This document shows, in pieces, positions 47,077 to 60,400 of a DNA stretch of 64,000 nt. The notes under the pieces are model-generated. The model did not search any database. It saw only the letters and a program-made list of their open reading frames with translations, and was not told where the DNA came from. A program made the translations under genes and the position numbers. Source of the stretch: Cubamyces lactineus (taxonomy: Eukaryota; Basidiomycota; Agaricomycetes; Polyporales; Polyporaceae); contig JACDTU010000014.1 in the NCBI GenBank assembly GCA_022376465.1, positions 682,001 to 746,000 of the forward strand, written 5' to 3'. Position 1 is the stretch's first letter, and the number at the start of each line of letters is the position of its first letter.

Positions 47077-49074
47077 CTAGGCAACGGAGATATAGTCCGT
47101 ACCATCAAAGCCGACAACGCTGCGGGTCCACCTAGGGATCGAGGAAGTAACCACAGAAGTTCGCGTTGTCGTCAGAGGGAGATGATATAAGACCAAACAG
47201 AGCGAATAGACAGCAGGAGTAGATAGCAACAGGCAAAACAAGACGCCTTGGAGGAGGGAGTAGAGGTTGTCCTCTGTCTTGCGGATGAGGTCATCGCGAT
47301 TGAGTTTGTCGGCGAGGCGGCGGGGAGGAAGCCGCCAAGCATGGGAACGTGACGAAAGAGACCGGTTCCACAAGACAGACACCTCGCTGAAGCGCGGAGA
47401 TACGCTAGAGTTCATTGCCAGACGGGCCACACAGTCATCGAAGGCAGATGAAACGTTGCCAGATAGATTTGCGGAAAGATTGAGAGAAGTAGGTTGTGCA
47501 GGGAGAGACGAGATGGGCATCATGTTGCAAGGCACCGGAGGAGGAGTATAAGCTGAGAGACGTCGTTCCTTTCTCCTGAGGTCGTTGGGAGCACCAAGGA
47601 GCAGTCGAACGCCATTGAACACCCTCCAGTCCACGAGCAACGAAAATACGCAAGCAGATGAGGGAAGGGTAGAGAGGCAAGAGGTCGAAACAAGTCGTTC
47701 GGGCCCAGGAAAGAACACCCGAGAGAATACAAGAGAAGCCGGGAGAGAGGCAGCACCGTAGACCGGAACGGGATGAGACAACCTGCGAACCAGAGTGCCT
47801 ACAACCAACAGGTCCTTGTCATTGTTGACAGGCGAGTGGATAGACCTCTTCGCATCATACTTGACAAGGGGCAGAGGACTGTCGGTGTATCTCTTGACCA
47901 GGGTACCGATCGACGATGGGAAGTCGTCACCGACGACGGCCTCGATACCCTCCGATGCGGAGACCATGGCTTGCTGCTCCAAGTCAAAGGTACTGCAGGT
48001 AACGAGAGGAGGCTCTCTGGAGGAGAGTAGAGGCGATAGTCGTCGCATGACATCTTCCTCTTCCGCAAGGTATACACCCTAAGATCGATCAGAATACGCA
48101 CTGAATAGAGCATAGTAAGAAACAAGCATACCTCCCCACCGAACTGGGGGGCGTTCTCTTGTGCGTACTCCTATACCAGCGTGAGAGCGGCACATGTTAG
48201 ATAAAACTAGATACCAACCGTTCTCTCATATTCAATCTCAACCTCGTGCTCTTGTACATCTGCTACTTGTATAGGAGTGATAGCGGCATCGAGCTCGCCA
48301 CCCTCATACTACGGCATATAGTTACTTCTATGACGGATTCTGATCAATCCACACGCACCTGGTCAATGCACATATCATTCTCAATCTTTGGACCAGGCTT
48401 CGCCGCCGTGTCTTGAGGGTCCTCATCTTCTGCCAGTAGAGGCGCTGGAAGAATGTCGGTTATCGACCTCGTTGCCAAAATTACATCTTCTGATGGACTT
48501 CTTGAGATCGAGGAGTCCTCGATGTCGAGCTTGATGCCAGATACACGCGCTTCGACGCCCTCAGGGTCGACATCCCGAGGGCACCGATGAATCGTGCGGT
48601 CTTGAGTGCCGACTACGGCTTGTCCGGCATCTGCTACATCTGCTTCGAAGATGGGTGTGCTGCCATGGCTAACAAGCGTCGGTTCCAACGTGGCCATCAA
48701 GGATGACTGGCTGGGTGTCCTGGAGGCTGGGAACATGAACTCGCACGAGAGGCCTCCGCCATCGGTAGACCTGACGATGGGGAGCAGAGGTATCTCCGTG
48801 TGGAGACGTTTGCGGAGCTATTGTCATTAGAGGCGTATACATAATGCGTGTTGTGAGAGCCACACACCTGCGCGACCTCCTCTTCGAGGCGGGAACACCT
48901 CTTGCTTGCTTGAGGGGACCGTGGGGGTTGACCCTCGTAGCCGCTCTCCGTCCAATAGGTCGATAGACCGGACCCAGAGGTAACGGAGGCAAACGCGCCA
49001 GAGAACATGCTTACCGCGCGCACCATCTGTGTACACAAGGTGGCGCCGGACTCAGAGGGGGCTGAAGTCGACAT
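47077..49074 (-). CDS. Hypothetical multi-exon protein with C-terminal membrane segment
   Basis: Five exons inferred, all phase 0. Exon 1 from the Met at 49074 (MSTSAPSESGATLCTQMVRA) ends EEEVAQ before GTGTGT. Exon 2 begins LRKRLHTEIPLLPIVRSTDG and ends MCIDQ. Exon 3 is YEGGELDAAITPIQVADVQE through EYERT. Exon 4 is EYAQENAPQFGGE. Exon 5 begins GVYLAEEEDVMRRLSPLLSS and runs open to the stop at 47077. The total is about 600 residues, Ser-rich and probably disordered, with one hydrophobic segment near residues 540-570 (LYSLLQGVLFCLLL). I do not recognise a domain. The regular in-frame splicing supports a real gene. It lies between copies C and D of the KNH-like family. Confidence 0.55.
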
Positions 49075-49466
49075 TGCGGCGTTGATTGGCGAGCGTAGTT
49101 GCTGGACGCGTGCTAGATGGTGGTGGACGGAAGGCAAGAGGGACAAGAGGCTCAAGAGGTGTTGTGCAGAGACATACACTGCGAGTGCGAGGCTGACATG
49201 GTCGCGCGATCGACTGGCCAGCCTCACCTGCCAAACCTTGCAATCGAACACATTTGTCACTGTGACGAGAGCGTTTCCTTCGAATGCGGTTCAAACCCAC
49301 GGCGAACCGACTGTAGATCCAGATTCGTCTAGGTCCGTCAAGGAGTCCATCAACAACAAAGTAAAAGATCGTTTTAAGTCGTTACACTAGACACTCCGTT
49401 CTTCAGCTTGTTGCTTTGTGATCAAGTTTGACCCCATGTTATTGACGTACCAGTTCAATCCATGAG
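49075..49466. other. Intergenic, no gene recognised
   Basis: About 390 bases: promoter of the hypothetical gene and 3' flank of KNH-like copy D. Confidence 0.5.
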
Positions 49467-50328
49467 CTACGCACACCAAGCAGCCACCAACGCAGCCACA
49501 ACCATTACACTCATTCCTGTATCGACAGTCTTCGAAGAGTCGTTAGTTTTCCCGCTTCCAGCAGTGGACCCAGGTTCGGTCGCAGACGACGTTTTGGAAG
49601 TAGTAGATGCAGACGTCGTCAAAGAGCTATTCGTACCAGAGGTACTCGTAGGGCCGCCGATTACAGAAACGACGCTCGTCCGTGAAACGGTCGCAGAAGG
49701 AACGTTCCCTGTGGTCGATAGCGACGCGGGAGGAGACAACGTCGAGGAAATGTTCGGATCCGTCTGATCAAGTACACCAAACTGTGCACTGACGTCGCTA
49801 TCATCGCCGTTGATGGATACTACGGGTGCGGTATGAAGGTTAGGACGTTTGATCACTGGGTGCAAGATCGCGCTTGACTCACAGGCAATCACATAGCGGC
49901 CCCCTGTTGGGAGATTTAAAGGGCAGCGGACATTTACCACGCCATCAGCCAAAGGAAAATTCTCCGCGAGCGGCTGGTCTGTGCAACACCCCGGCTCAAC
50001 ACAATGAAGCAATCGAAGTTCGAAGTCATGTGGCCTACCTTTCCAGAGGAATGGGTTGTTATTAGCAGGTAAGTAACCCATATATACTGTGCCGTTAATA
50101 CCAGAGAGGTCTTGATCTATCGCCCTGTGTAATGTAAATACGGCGTGCAACTGATGTATTGCAAGGAGGTCTTTACCATCTCACTGTCTGCACAGAACCC
50201 AGCGACCACTGGCTCAGCCCCGACGGCGAGAGGATCGCAGGAGATACGGTCCCGCGGGGAATGCCTGCCGCGAGTGCGCCTGCCACCGTCAGCAGAACAG
50301 CGAAGGCGGGGCACCGACAAGCTATCAT
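49467..50328 (-). CDS. Kre9/KNH-like GPI-anchored protein (copy D)
   Basis: Read leftward from the Met at 50328. Signal peptide MIACRCPAFAVLLTVAGAL, then VSPAILSPSGLSQWSLGSVQ and TVRW; exon 2 has DLSGINGTVYMGYLPANNN; exon 3 has DQPLAENFPLADGVVNVRCP and LNLPTGGRYVIA; exon 4 has DVSAQFGVLDQTDP, a Ser/Thr-rich stalk and a hydrophobic tail (MSVMVVAALVAAWCA). Exons 1 to 3 are closest to copy B at 41959-42840, which points to a duplication of B and D apart from A and C. GPI-anchored surface protein by the same arguments. Confidence 0.82.
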
Positions 50329-51096
50329 AGTCACTGGAGGCGGGATTGTGAGGCGAAGAGGCAAATAGCCAAGAGCAACAGAGTATGAGCTCTATATACA
50401 TCGCCAAGTAGCGCCGTTTGCCATCAGTCCCTGGGCGGCGAGACCTATAAAGCGGTGCTGGCGGAGAAGAAGCTCAATGCTACAGCGTGCATCACCCGGG
50501 ATTTGGAACGATGGCCGTAGAACCCGGGGGTACGCATATGAAATGTGTCTCCAGTCTAGCACCCGGCAGAACCGTGAGTATCATACAGGGTACCGGTACC
50601 TCGACTGATCAGTGAGAACCTGAATACAGGCGTGGATGTACCAGGCTGCAGAGAGCGAACACATTGAAGAAGACATAGGATGGCGACAATTAGCCATGAG
50701 TGTAAGGCGTGCTGATAGCAGCCTGAAGGTTTGCCAGCCGAAGCGCAGGGACGGCTTGAATTGATGGTCGTCCGAGCAGAACGGAAAGCCTGCAGCACTG
50801 GATCTCGCTACTATTCCGTATTGTCCATGCGTCGTCGTACACAATGTTTTGCCATGTACTTGCAACACTTGACGAAGAGTCGGCTCAGCAAGGCGAAAGC
50901 GTAGAGAGAGGTGGATGACGGCAGGAAACAAGGAAGACTGAGCAGAGCAGCAGCATGTCAAGTCACGCTCGACGAACGGAAGCGTGTCGTGACTTGTGGC
51001 AGCCGTATGCACTGAGGCGCTCAGCAGTGCCCTTGATCACCGACCACATCCTCCCTCCTTTCATTCCCGCCCTTTTCGCCCCCCACATCCCCAGTC
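50329..51096. promoter_or_regulatory. Divergent promoter region between KNH-like copy D and cullin-1
   Basis: About 770 bases between divergent start codons. Short minus-strand ORFs are unsupported. The 50 bases before 51097 are a CCT/CCC-rich leader of the cullin gene. Confidence 0.45.
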
Positions 51097-53887
<2,791 letters not shown>

Positions 53888-54631
53888 TCGCCCACAATGT
53901 CGTCCTCATTCCGTCGCATCATGTCCTCCAAGTCCACGAACCGTTCACTCCCATGTTCTTCCTTACTCTCCTCCACTGCCATGACTGTTCTCGTCGCCGT
54001 CCCTTTGTAAATGCTCTATGTCGTGTTTCTAGAAGTCCGTTGTAGCATAGTACCATACCGTCGCTGTTGAATTCTTCCAATCCGGACCATGATTCATGAT
54101 ACATGACACCCAGAACAGGCATTCTCGCCCTCGTCGAATATCTATGGATGGCTAAATGCAGCCAGTCTTGCAAGCATTCGATGACCGATGGCGCATAGGT
54201 CATTTCCGCAAAATAGACGGCCATCTACTGCTGTCTATGCTGCTAGAACCAAACCACCTTGACTCCACCCTCCTGCCTCAGTGCCGCTGAGGTTTGTGTG
54301 TGCGCCTTTGAAAATTCACCATTGTTTTCGCACAAAGCCGCGGTTCAACGACCACACCATGCAGTGTCAGATCCAGCTAGCTTTCTCACTCCTCGTTTAT
54401 TATCCTGCAGGGCCAGGCCCTATGGTAGGCGATGTAGCACGTACTCATAGGTACCAGTGGACAAGGGGGATAGTTCTCTGTCCAGATCCAGCCTGGGATC
54501 GCAATTATTGCGTCTAAGTTCCTGCTGTGAAATCCTTCGTAGATTGGACGGATACATCCCCATCGTATAATCATGGTATGACAGAAATTTGTGCTTAGAG
54601 AGAGGTAGTTGTACAGGTCCAGCGAGCTTCT
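53888..54631. other. Convergent intergenic region
   Basis: About 740 bases between the stops of cullin-1 and the hypothetical gene to the right. Nothing recognised. Confidence 0.5.
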
Positions 54632-55613
54632 TCAGTCCAGCCTGACCCCGGTCATGACGTGCGCATCGTCGTACAGACCGCGAGGCTGCTGCCTAAGCGG
54701 GACGCTGAAGAGAGCTTTCTCCTTGCCTGGACGGGTCAGCACGCAGGTCATACCGTCCCTCAGGAAATACTTCTCCTCGCCTTCAATGATATCTTCCGGT
54801 TGGATGCCCATGGAGCGTTCGGCTGAGACGAGCTCAACGGCGCCGGCTCCTGGGAGCCAAGGGGCCGCAGGAGGTGGCAGGTGCCAGAGGGTGTGGTCTG
54901 CCGGTACGTTGACGTACTTCTCAGTGGCGTTATCGATGAAAGCGAGGCAGTAGATGGCGTGTTCGACAGGACCAGGCCATAGTCGGATTGAGTAGTTGCT
55001 GTCGGGGATCGAGAATTGGAGAACGCCTTCGTCTCCGGGACGGGGCTTCCGCTGTGCGTGCCAGCGGGTCAGCTCATAGCGCGTAGGATATTTGGGAGAG
55101 AACATACCCCAGCGAGTGGCAGGACGGCGTCCAACATAGCCTTCACGCTTTCCATAACCGCCTCCGCAGAGCCGAACTCCTCCGAATCAACGTGCTCCTG
55201 CCATTGTTGCGCCAGCCACGCCCGCTTCTCTTCCGCACTCTTCAATTCCTTCAACCAGTTACTCCCTAACAGCAAAATCTCGAAATCGTTCTGCGGGGTC
55301 ATCTCCGGGTGTGCTTTCTGCAAGAACTCGAGATAAGTGTCGCGAGCGGTCACGGCCTGTCCAGGTTCCGGGGTGGAAGAGCCAGACTCGTAGAGGTCCG
55401 CCGAGGGGGCGCGAGGCGGAGAACTCGGAGCCGGAGTGGGCGGCTCATATGGGCGTGCATGAGCTCTTCCAGACCCAGACTGACTGCTTTCAGACATATC
55501 GGACAAGTGCCTCTTTAAAGAGCTCTGTACCAGGATATGGTCAGCATGACAGCTTTGAAGGTTCCGAAAGTCCGCATGAATCGCAGACTCGGCGTACATG
55601 TGCCACTTACCAT
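54632..55613 (-). CDS. Hypothetical protein, 279 residues
   Basis: Read leftward. Exon 3 is 55051-54632 and exon 2 is 55524-55108, joined in phase 0 (LPLAG to RKPRPGDEGVLQFS). An ATG at 55613-55611 directly precedes GTAAGT, so exon 1 may end with the bare start codon, giving MSSLKRHLSDMSESSQSG; otherwise translation starts at the Met at 55497. The N-terminal third is Ser/Pro-rich and disordered, then helices (LEFLQKAHPEMTPQNDFEIL, EEKRAWLAQQWQEHVD), then a beta-rich C-terminal half (LQFSIPDSNYSIRLWPGPVE, EDIIEGEEKYFLRDGMTCVL). No known domain, signal or membrane segment. The frame and splice sites make it a convincing gene. Confidence 0.65.
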
Positions 55614-56073
55614 AGCAGAGACGTCCTTGATCTCACGGACACAGGAAAAGGGTAAGGTGAAAATCCCAGTCCACAAAGTGAGGAGTGAACGAGAGCTGCC
55701 GTGCTGGAGCCTCTGGGGTTGCAGCCTTAAATCCCTTGTGCGCAATGGCCATATGAACAAAGGCCATGACTAGTCATTGTTGTCCAATTCGTCCAGACAA
55801 TGAGCGAAGTCGTGGTGTGTATGAGAAGCTGCACGTGCTCGGCACATCACATCGGCAGAGAGGGCAGACTGTCAGATCCGCTTTCGTTTGCAAAAAAGGT
55901 AAGATTGGCTTCTGACGGATGATTTAGAACGGAGGACAGACAACGAACGTACCGTGCATACCCCAATCATGAACTCTGACTCACGACCACGTTGCGTCTG
56001 CGCTTCATTGTCCTTTTATCGGCTGAAAAGGTCAAGTATGATGTACCATGTACAATCCAGGATAACGATAGAT
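55614..56073. other. Intergenic flank of the retrotransposon
   Basis: Promoter side of the hypothetical gene and then the left flank of the inserted retroelement. No gene recognised. Confidence 0.45.
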
Positions 56074-56078
56074 GTACC
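56074..56078. repeat. 5-bp target-site duplication, left
   Basis: GTACC just before the first base of the 5' LTR; the same five bases follow the 3' LTR at 62274-62278. Confidence 0.85.
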
Positions 56079-56491
56079 TGTTGAACTTCCAGGTTATCGG
56101 CTGTGCCGGACCGGGAATGTGGACTTTGTGGCTGTGGCGCCTACAACGCGCACAGCATGGACTTTGTTCCTTTTATGGACTGCTCAGTGTACGTACTGTA
56201 GTTGGACATTCTTTCATTCCCTCCATCTTTCCATTGCGTTCTACACTGCTACGGATCCTTCCAGAGGGTTCTATACCTATGACACCATATGTCGCGATAC
56301 TCGCACCATGGTCTTACTCATCGTACATAGCGATCACATGCCTCCTTTCTTCGCTTACTCATGGCACTCCTCTCTCAGTATATAAGGAGGACATTCTTTG
56401 CCCCTACTCTTCAGTCGTTCGCTCACAGACTGAAGACTTCTTTGTGTCGCTTACAGGTCGCTCCCAGCCTTCCAGGTTCAGAAGTTCGTCA
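56079..56491 (+). repeat. 5' LTR (413 bp)
   Basis: Begins TGTTGAACTTCC and ends AAGTTCGTCA, with the canonical TG...CA ends. A TATA box lies at 56379-56385, so U3 is about 330 bases and R-U5 about 80. Compared with the 3' LTR it lacks two segments of 55 and 64 bases (junctions at 56436/56437 and 56456/56457) and differs elsewhere by only a few bases. Confidence 0.93.
56379..56385 (+). promoter_or_regulatory. TATA box of the 5' LTR
   Basis: TATATAA followed by GGAGGACATT; the same box is at 62041-62047 in the 3' LTR. Transcription should start about 25-35 bases downstream. Confidence 0.6.
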
Positions 56492-56514
56492 GGTTATGAG
56501 CCCTGCGCTCTAAC
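56492..56514 (+). other. Primer-binding site complementary to an internal (half) tRNA-Met
   Basis: Directly after the 5' LTR the sequence starts GGTTATGAGCCC and continues to CTCTAAC. Its reverse complement contains GGGCTCATAACC, the anticodon arm with CAT anticodon of a Met tRNA, preceded by a D-arm-like GTTAGAGC. Many copia elements prime from a tRNA-Met cut in its anticodon loop; this site has that form. Confidence 0.65.
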
Positions 56515-57463
56515 TTGTTGCTACTTCTGTCGGCATCTCTGCGCGCACCCTCCCTTCGTCGACATCGCTGTTGTGCACCCTCCCCTCCATAATTCTTTAA
56601 CTCTTGACTGTTGCCCGCCGACACTGCTACCAGGGGGACATTTCTGCGCTCGTGACGCAGCCCTGAGTGCTTTTACTATAGCCCTAGTACTCAGTAGGCT
56701 GTACAGCTCTTTGTAGCGAGCTCTTTCTAGTATCCCTGGGTCAGGCCTCGCACTTGCGACAGCCAGCCCTTGTATCCGGGTTCTTTAGGAACTTAGGACC
56801 GGAGGACAACCGTCTGGACCCTCCTTACGATACTCTTTTTGTCGGATAGCAGTACATAGTTTTTCTTGGGCACAGTTGGCAACTTCTACCCAGATTTTCG
56901 GGCATTTCGGCTGTCTGGATCTCTGGTTCTCCTGAACAGGTGTTCCCATCTACCAGGACTTCTTGGTGCACACAGCAAGTTAATCATCGCGCTTTTTCTG
57001 AACCGTTTTGGAGCCGACCACAGCGGAACCTCTTGCCATAGACTCTGAGGAGGAAGTCGACGCCACTCTCGACAACCCTTCGGAATCATCTGCCTTTGAT
57101 TGTTCTGGGCTTATCCACTTCTTCGACGTCGACGAGAACCTCGACCGTTACTACGACCCAGAAGACGACAGCTACTTTGCTTGCGATAGCTTCCCCTGTC
57201 CTAATCGCTACCAGAACCTTCAAGAGCCTCCACCCGGTAACCTCTGGGCTGTAGTCCCAGAACCTTGGCAAGTTACTCCGCTTCCTCCTTCTTCGACAGA
57301 AGAAGAAGAAGACCTAGAATCAGTCTACGAGCTTTCACCTCTCCTTGCTCCCACACCCCTTCCTCCGGACGCGCCTCTCCAATTCGCGCCTCCACAATCT
57401 CCACTTCCTACACTTGATCTAACCGAGAACCTCGTCGATTCGCCCCAATTCTTTCTCCTCACT

Positions 57464-60400
57464 ATGGGCGACATCAAACCTGAATCTGTCCCTCTCCTTT
57501 CTTCGGCCAGCCAGTACGCCGACTGGGCTGCGAAGATGAAGGGTCTTCTCATGTTCATGAACTGCTGGGATGTAGTCTCTTCGGAGACGACTGAACCTAC
57601 CGACGCTGAAGAGCGCAAGGAGTATAAGAAGAAGAATGCCCAGGCTTGCGGTCTGCTCTTCATGCGGACTGGGCCTAGCTTCCACTATCTCCTCGAGACG
57701 AAGACGACCAACGGTACCTCCTCTCCGGCCAATCTCACTGCCAAAGAGATGTGGGATGCGCTGAAAGACAAGTTTGGGAAACCGAACTCTGCGCACGTTT
57801 GGGGTCTCTTTGAGTCGCTCATCAGCGAGTCTCGCATGTCGGACCAGCGTTCACTTCAGGATCAGATGAGTCGGATCGTCACGCGTATCCGCGAGATCTC
57901 GACCAACGGCCTGAAGTTAGAGGACAATATCCAGGCCCTCATCCTTCTTTCCAAGGTCCCGGAGTCCTATCGACCAATGATCTCTGCGCTCATGGCCACT
58001 ATGGACCTCGACAAGATCACCGTTGACGTCATCCTCGAGAAGTCTCTCTCTGAGGAAGCCATGCGCAAGACCGGTCAATCCGCTGCCCGGATCTCCAACA
58101 CCAAGCCCAAGCCGTCTGGCCCCTGCGACTTCTGTGGCAGTCAGACCCATCACGAGTCGACTTGCTACAAGAAGCACCCCGAGCTTCGCCCCAAGGGCAA
58201 CAAGGGTAAGGGCAACGGTGGCAAGAAGAAGGACAAGGATAAGGAGAAGGACAAAGGGAAGGGAAAGGACAATTCTCATGACCATGCGCACGTCTCGGCC
58301 AATGTACTTGTAGCTGAATCCGGCTCTAACATGCACGCTTCTTTCTATGATGCGGCAAAAGCTGCTGCTGGTGTGCGGTATACTCGTTGGCTGATGGACT
58401 CTGGCGCATCTCAGCACGTCACTTGGTGCTTTGACGACTTCACCGAGTACGAACCCTTTGACAAACCACTGACCTTCAATACCGCCTCATCTGGCGAAGG
58501 TTCAGTCATTCAGGGACTCGGTCAAGGCACTGTCAAAGCTGAGACTCTTGTCGATGGTCAACGGTGGACTATCACTCTTCCAAACGTCTGCTATGTGCCT
58601 CAGGCCTCTGCACGACTATTTTCCACCGGTACCATTGAGAAGAATGGTTATTCTCTCTTCCAAGGAGCGAGGAAGATGATGATCTTTGACAAGCAGCCGG
58701 AAGGCGCTGTCGACTCAGGCTCGACGATTCGCATCAAGGGTCGAAAGATTCTTGAGGCACCGTACAATCCTGCGAGCAATCTCTATGATTTGACTCTGGA
58801 GATTATCCTGAACAGGCACGTCCACCTAAACGTTCGCAGTTACAAGACCTGGCATCGTCGCTTTGGTCATGCAGGCAAGGAGCCTCTTCGCCACCTGCCT
58901 AAGAACGTTAAGGGTGTTGACCAGCTTGATCCCGCGGATGACGAACCGTGTGAGGGTTGTGCCTTTGGCAAATCCCACAGACTCCCTTTCCCGCCATCAG
59001 AAAAGCGTGCGACTGAGCCCCTTGAGCTCGTCCACACTGATCTAGATGGGCCAATGCGCACTGCATCAGTTGGCAGCGGATTCAAGTACTTCGCTAGTTT
59101 CATCGATGATTACTCTGGTCTCGCCCGTGCTTACTTCCTGAAGTACAAGTCGGACGCCTTCAAAGCGTTCAAGGACTTCAAGGCTTGGGCTGAGAATCAA
59201 ACCGGGAGGAAAATCAAGCGAGTCCGCTCTGATCGTGGTGGGGAGTACACGTCAAACGAGTTCTCCGAGCTTCTCCGCAGCCTAGGGATCGAGCACCACA
59301 AAACCATGCCTGATTCGCCTCAGCAGAATGGACGCGCTGAACGCTGGAACCGTACAATCACTGAGAAGGCTCTGTCTATGCTTCATCATGCTGGACTTAG
59401 TCACGGTTTCTGGCAACTCGCTATCGAGGCAGCCGTACATATCTACAATCGTCAGCCTATGCGTCGCCTGAAATGGCGATGCCCCATCACTCTGTGGGAT
59501 GGGACCATCCCTGATGTGTCCTATTTCCGCGTTTTTGGCTGCAAAGCCTACGTTCACGTGCAAAAGGACAAGCGCAAAGGAAAACTCGACAAGAAGGCTG
59601 TCGAGATGATCTTTGTCGGGTATGAGCAGGGTTCCAAGGGGTATAAGTTCTGGAATCCAGCCACCCACTCTATTGTCGTATCTCGCGATGTGATCTTCGA
59701 TGAAGAGTCTTTTCCTGCACGCAAGATTCCTGGCAATCGTCCTGTTACCCCAGACGATAGTCCGTTCTCAGATCAAGAAGTCCCTTCAGACGATGCCTCC
59801 AATGCTGAGCCTGAAAACTTCGAGATCAATATCCCTCTTCCTATTCCTCTCCCGGAGGCCGCACCTCCTGCACCTCCTGCACCTCCAGAGCAACCTGCTC
59901 CCCCTCCTCCGCAACAACCTAATCCACCACCTGCTGTTCCTCCTCCGCGGCCTAACCACCAGCGAAATCGTCATGAGCCAGTGGGAGGTCCTAGCATAGC
60001 GCGTGATCGCCCTCGTCGCGAGAACATTCCTAGACCTCAGCGCTACAGGGACAGCGTGTATGGTGATGAGCCACCTGCAAAGGTTGATGCTCGTACAGAC
60101 GCGGAAGGGAACTTGGAGGACGATGAACAAGTTGTACAAACTATCATTACGATGCTCGCTGCCGCAACCCATAAGCCTGGCATTCCTAACTCTCATCGAC
60201 AAGCCATGGCATCTCCAGACGCGGAGAAGTGGCGTGCAGCTGAGAAAGCAGAGTACGACTCGCTCATTGAGAACAAGACCTGGCTTCTTGTGCCTAGGCC
60301 GAAAAACCGACAAGTCGTCGCCAATCGTTGGGTGTATGACATCAAGCATGATGGTCGGTACAAGGCTCGTCTTGTGGCCAAGGGTTTTACTCAGGTCTGG

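Noticed and set aside
56095..56716. ORFs of 143-214 codons in the LTRs and leader (and 61734-62102)
   Set aside because: They lie in U3 and leader, repeat in both LTRs and carry no motif.
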